The translations under genes and the position numbers were made by a program. 32,322 nt of DNA from a virus, in the IMG/VR virus record IMGVR_UViG_3300023116_000194, positions 1 to 32,322 of that record; one strand, given 5' to 3'. Numbering within the stretch: position 1 is the first letter of the stretch; each line of letters begins with the position of its first letter. Below the pieces are notes generated by a model, which ran no database searches, was not told the origin of the DNA, and saw nothing but the letters and a program-made list of their open reading frames with translations. Below, one piece after another: positions 31,869 through 32,322 of the stretch.

Positions 31869-32104
31869 TGAAAGGTTTCGTTCAGATGAATTTTCATATC
31901 GAGCCAGAGCTTAAAAAAGAACTGAAACGATATTGCATTGAGCGAGACCTAACTATGCACAATGTTCTCAATGAAGCAATTCGTCAGATCGTAAAACACG
32001 GGAAAACGGATTTTATGACCCGCGAACAAGAGCAACTCGAAATGCAACGACGAGAAGAGAAAGTTGTTAAACGGATCGAAAGTAGTTGGGAGTCCTCATA
32101 CTGA
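31868..32104 (+). CDS. Ribbon-helix-helix type regulator candidate
   Basis: 78 residues. A short N-terminal strand (GFVQMNFHI, 3-11) is followed by two helices (PELKKELKRYCIERDLTMHN and VLNEAIRQIVKHG). This is the ribbon-helix-helix layout of MetJ/Arc/ParG-type DNA-binding dimers, with polar strand residues (Gln6, Asn8, His10) in the DNA-reading positions. A charged helix (TREQEQLEMQRREEKVVKR) extends it. It is the only clear small DNA-binding regulator candidate in the window and so a possible binder of palindromes such as the one at gp55. That link is speculation. It overlaps both neighbours (TAATG and TGATG). Confidence 0.65.
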   Translation: MKGFVQMNFHIEPELKKELKRYCIERDLTMHNVLNEAIRQIVKHGKTDFMTREQEQLEMQRREEKVVKRIESSWESSY

Positions 32105-32322
32105 TGAATGATAAGTGGAACGGAGAAGCAAGAGGGTGCGGTGACGTAATGGTGACTCGCATCCGAAATCTACTCCGAAAAAAAGGAATACCCGGCAAGA
32201 TCGTATCTGATTCTCCATATGCTTACAATGAAGAACAGTTAGATAGTGATGTTCAGGTTATTATAGCAACGCTCGAACAAAACAACCTAGAATTGACAGA
32301 TGTACTCGAACGAGTGTATTTA
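32104..32322 (+). CDS. Hypothetical protein (3'-truncated by window edge)
   Basis: The frame is open from the ATG at 32104, which overlaps the preceding stop (TGATG), to the last base: 73 residues, end not in the window. It starts MNDKWNGEARGCGDVMVTRI, contains a basic helix RNLLRKKGIPGKIVSD and an acidic C-terminal stretch (EEQLDSDVQ, then LEQNNLELTDVLERVYL). No motif is recognised from the part seen. Confidence 0.65.
   Translation, partial: MNDKWNGEARGCGDVMVTRIRNLLRKKGIPGKIVSDSPYAYNEEQLDSDVQVIIATLEQNNLELTDVLERVYL

Noticed and set aside
1-32322. Open frames on the minus strand and in alternate + frames
   Set aside because: All overlap well-supported + genes, lack SDs or family resemblance, and show low-complexity translations typical of shadows.
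1-32322. tRNA genes, CRISPR array, integrase, insertion sequence, homing endonuclease, psbA-type genes
   Set aside because: Looked for but no supporting pattern seen; gp43, gp23 and other usual insertion targets are intact.

Overview
This window looks like one continuous stretch of a T4-like (Tevenvirinae-type) contractile-tailed phage genome. The gene order and small accessory genes resemble marine T4-like phages such as cyanophages and pelagiphages. Every supported gene is on the + strand and genes are packed tightly, many with 4-nt ATGA stop/start overlaps. I see no tRNA, integrase, insertion sequence, CRISPR array or photosynthesis gene, so the host cannot be named. The assignment rests on recognisable homologues of gp67, gp21, gp22, gp23, UvsY, UvsW, gp55, gp47, gp46, gp45, gp44, gp62, RegA, gp43, UvsX and gp41.

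Layout. (1) Positions 1-8512 are the virion block: three beta-rich, probably adhesin or fibre-type structural proteins (the first cut by the window edge), then the head module (gp67-like core protein, a small protein, gp21 protease, gp22 scaffold, gp23 major capsid), a strong UUCG terminator, and a tail-tube-fold protein. Exact T4-type late boxes (TATAAATA) occur at 1474, 4587 and 7993. (2) Positions 8490-13135 hold uvsY and uvsW, two glycosyltransferases, an Sm-like protein and the late sigma factor gp55. Sigma70-type promoters lie before uvsY and before gp55, and the gp55 promoter overlaps a 24-bp palindrome. (3) Positions 13138-18701 are the recombination and clamp block: a small membrane protein, gp47/gp46 nuclease, gp45 clamp, an unknown 68-residue protein, gp44/gp62 clamp loader and RegA. 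(4) Positions 18698-21207 are an accessory island between regA and gp43, neighbours in T4: a cupin/JmjC-like oxygenase candidate, Hsp20, four tiny exported or membrane proteins and a GT25-like glycosyltransferase. (5) Positions 21235-29088 hold DNA polymerase gp43, a primase-like (AEP-type) protein, a nucleotide-sugar-dehydrogenase-like protein lacking its catalytic Cys, UvsX, a GT17-type glycosyltransferase, a small acidic protein and gp41 helicase. (6) Positions 29097-32322 are small accessory genes: DUF3310-like, an LPP20-like lipoprotein, a signal-peptide protein, an SH3-like protein, a peroxiredoxin and a ribbon-helix-helix protein.

How it works together. The middle of the window supplies the replisome (gp43, gp45, gp44/62, gp41) and recombination-dependent replication (UvsX, UvsY, UvsW, gp46/47). 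In T4, gp55 with clamp gp45 drives transcription from TATAAATA late promoters, and those boxes are found only in front of virion genes here. Early-type promoters precede the replication genes. The most unusual features are single glycan-enzyme genes (four glycosyltransferases, one degenerate sugar dehydrogenase and one putative oxygenase) inserted one or two at a time between core replication genes; several promoters so close to the start codon that the mRNAs would be leaderless; and the gp55 operator-like palindrome.
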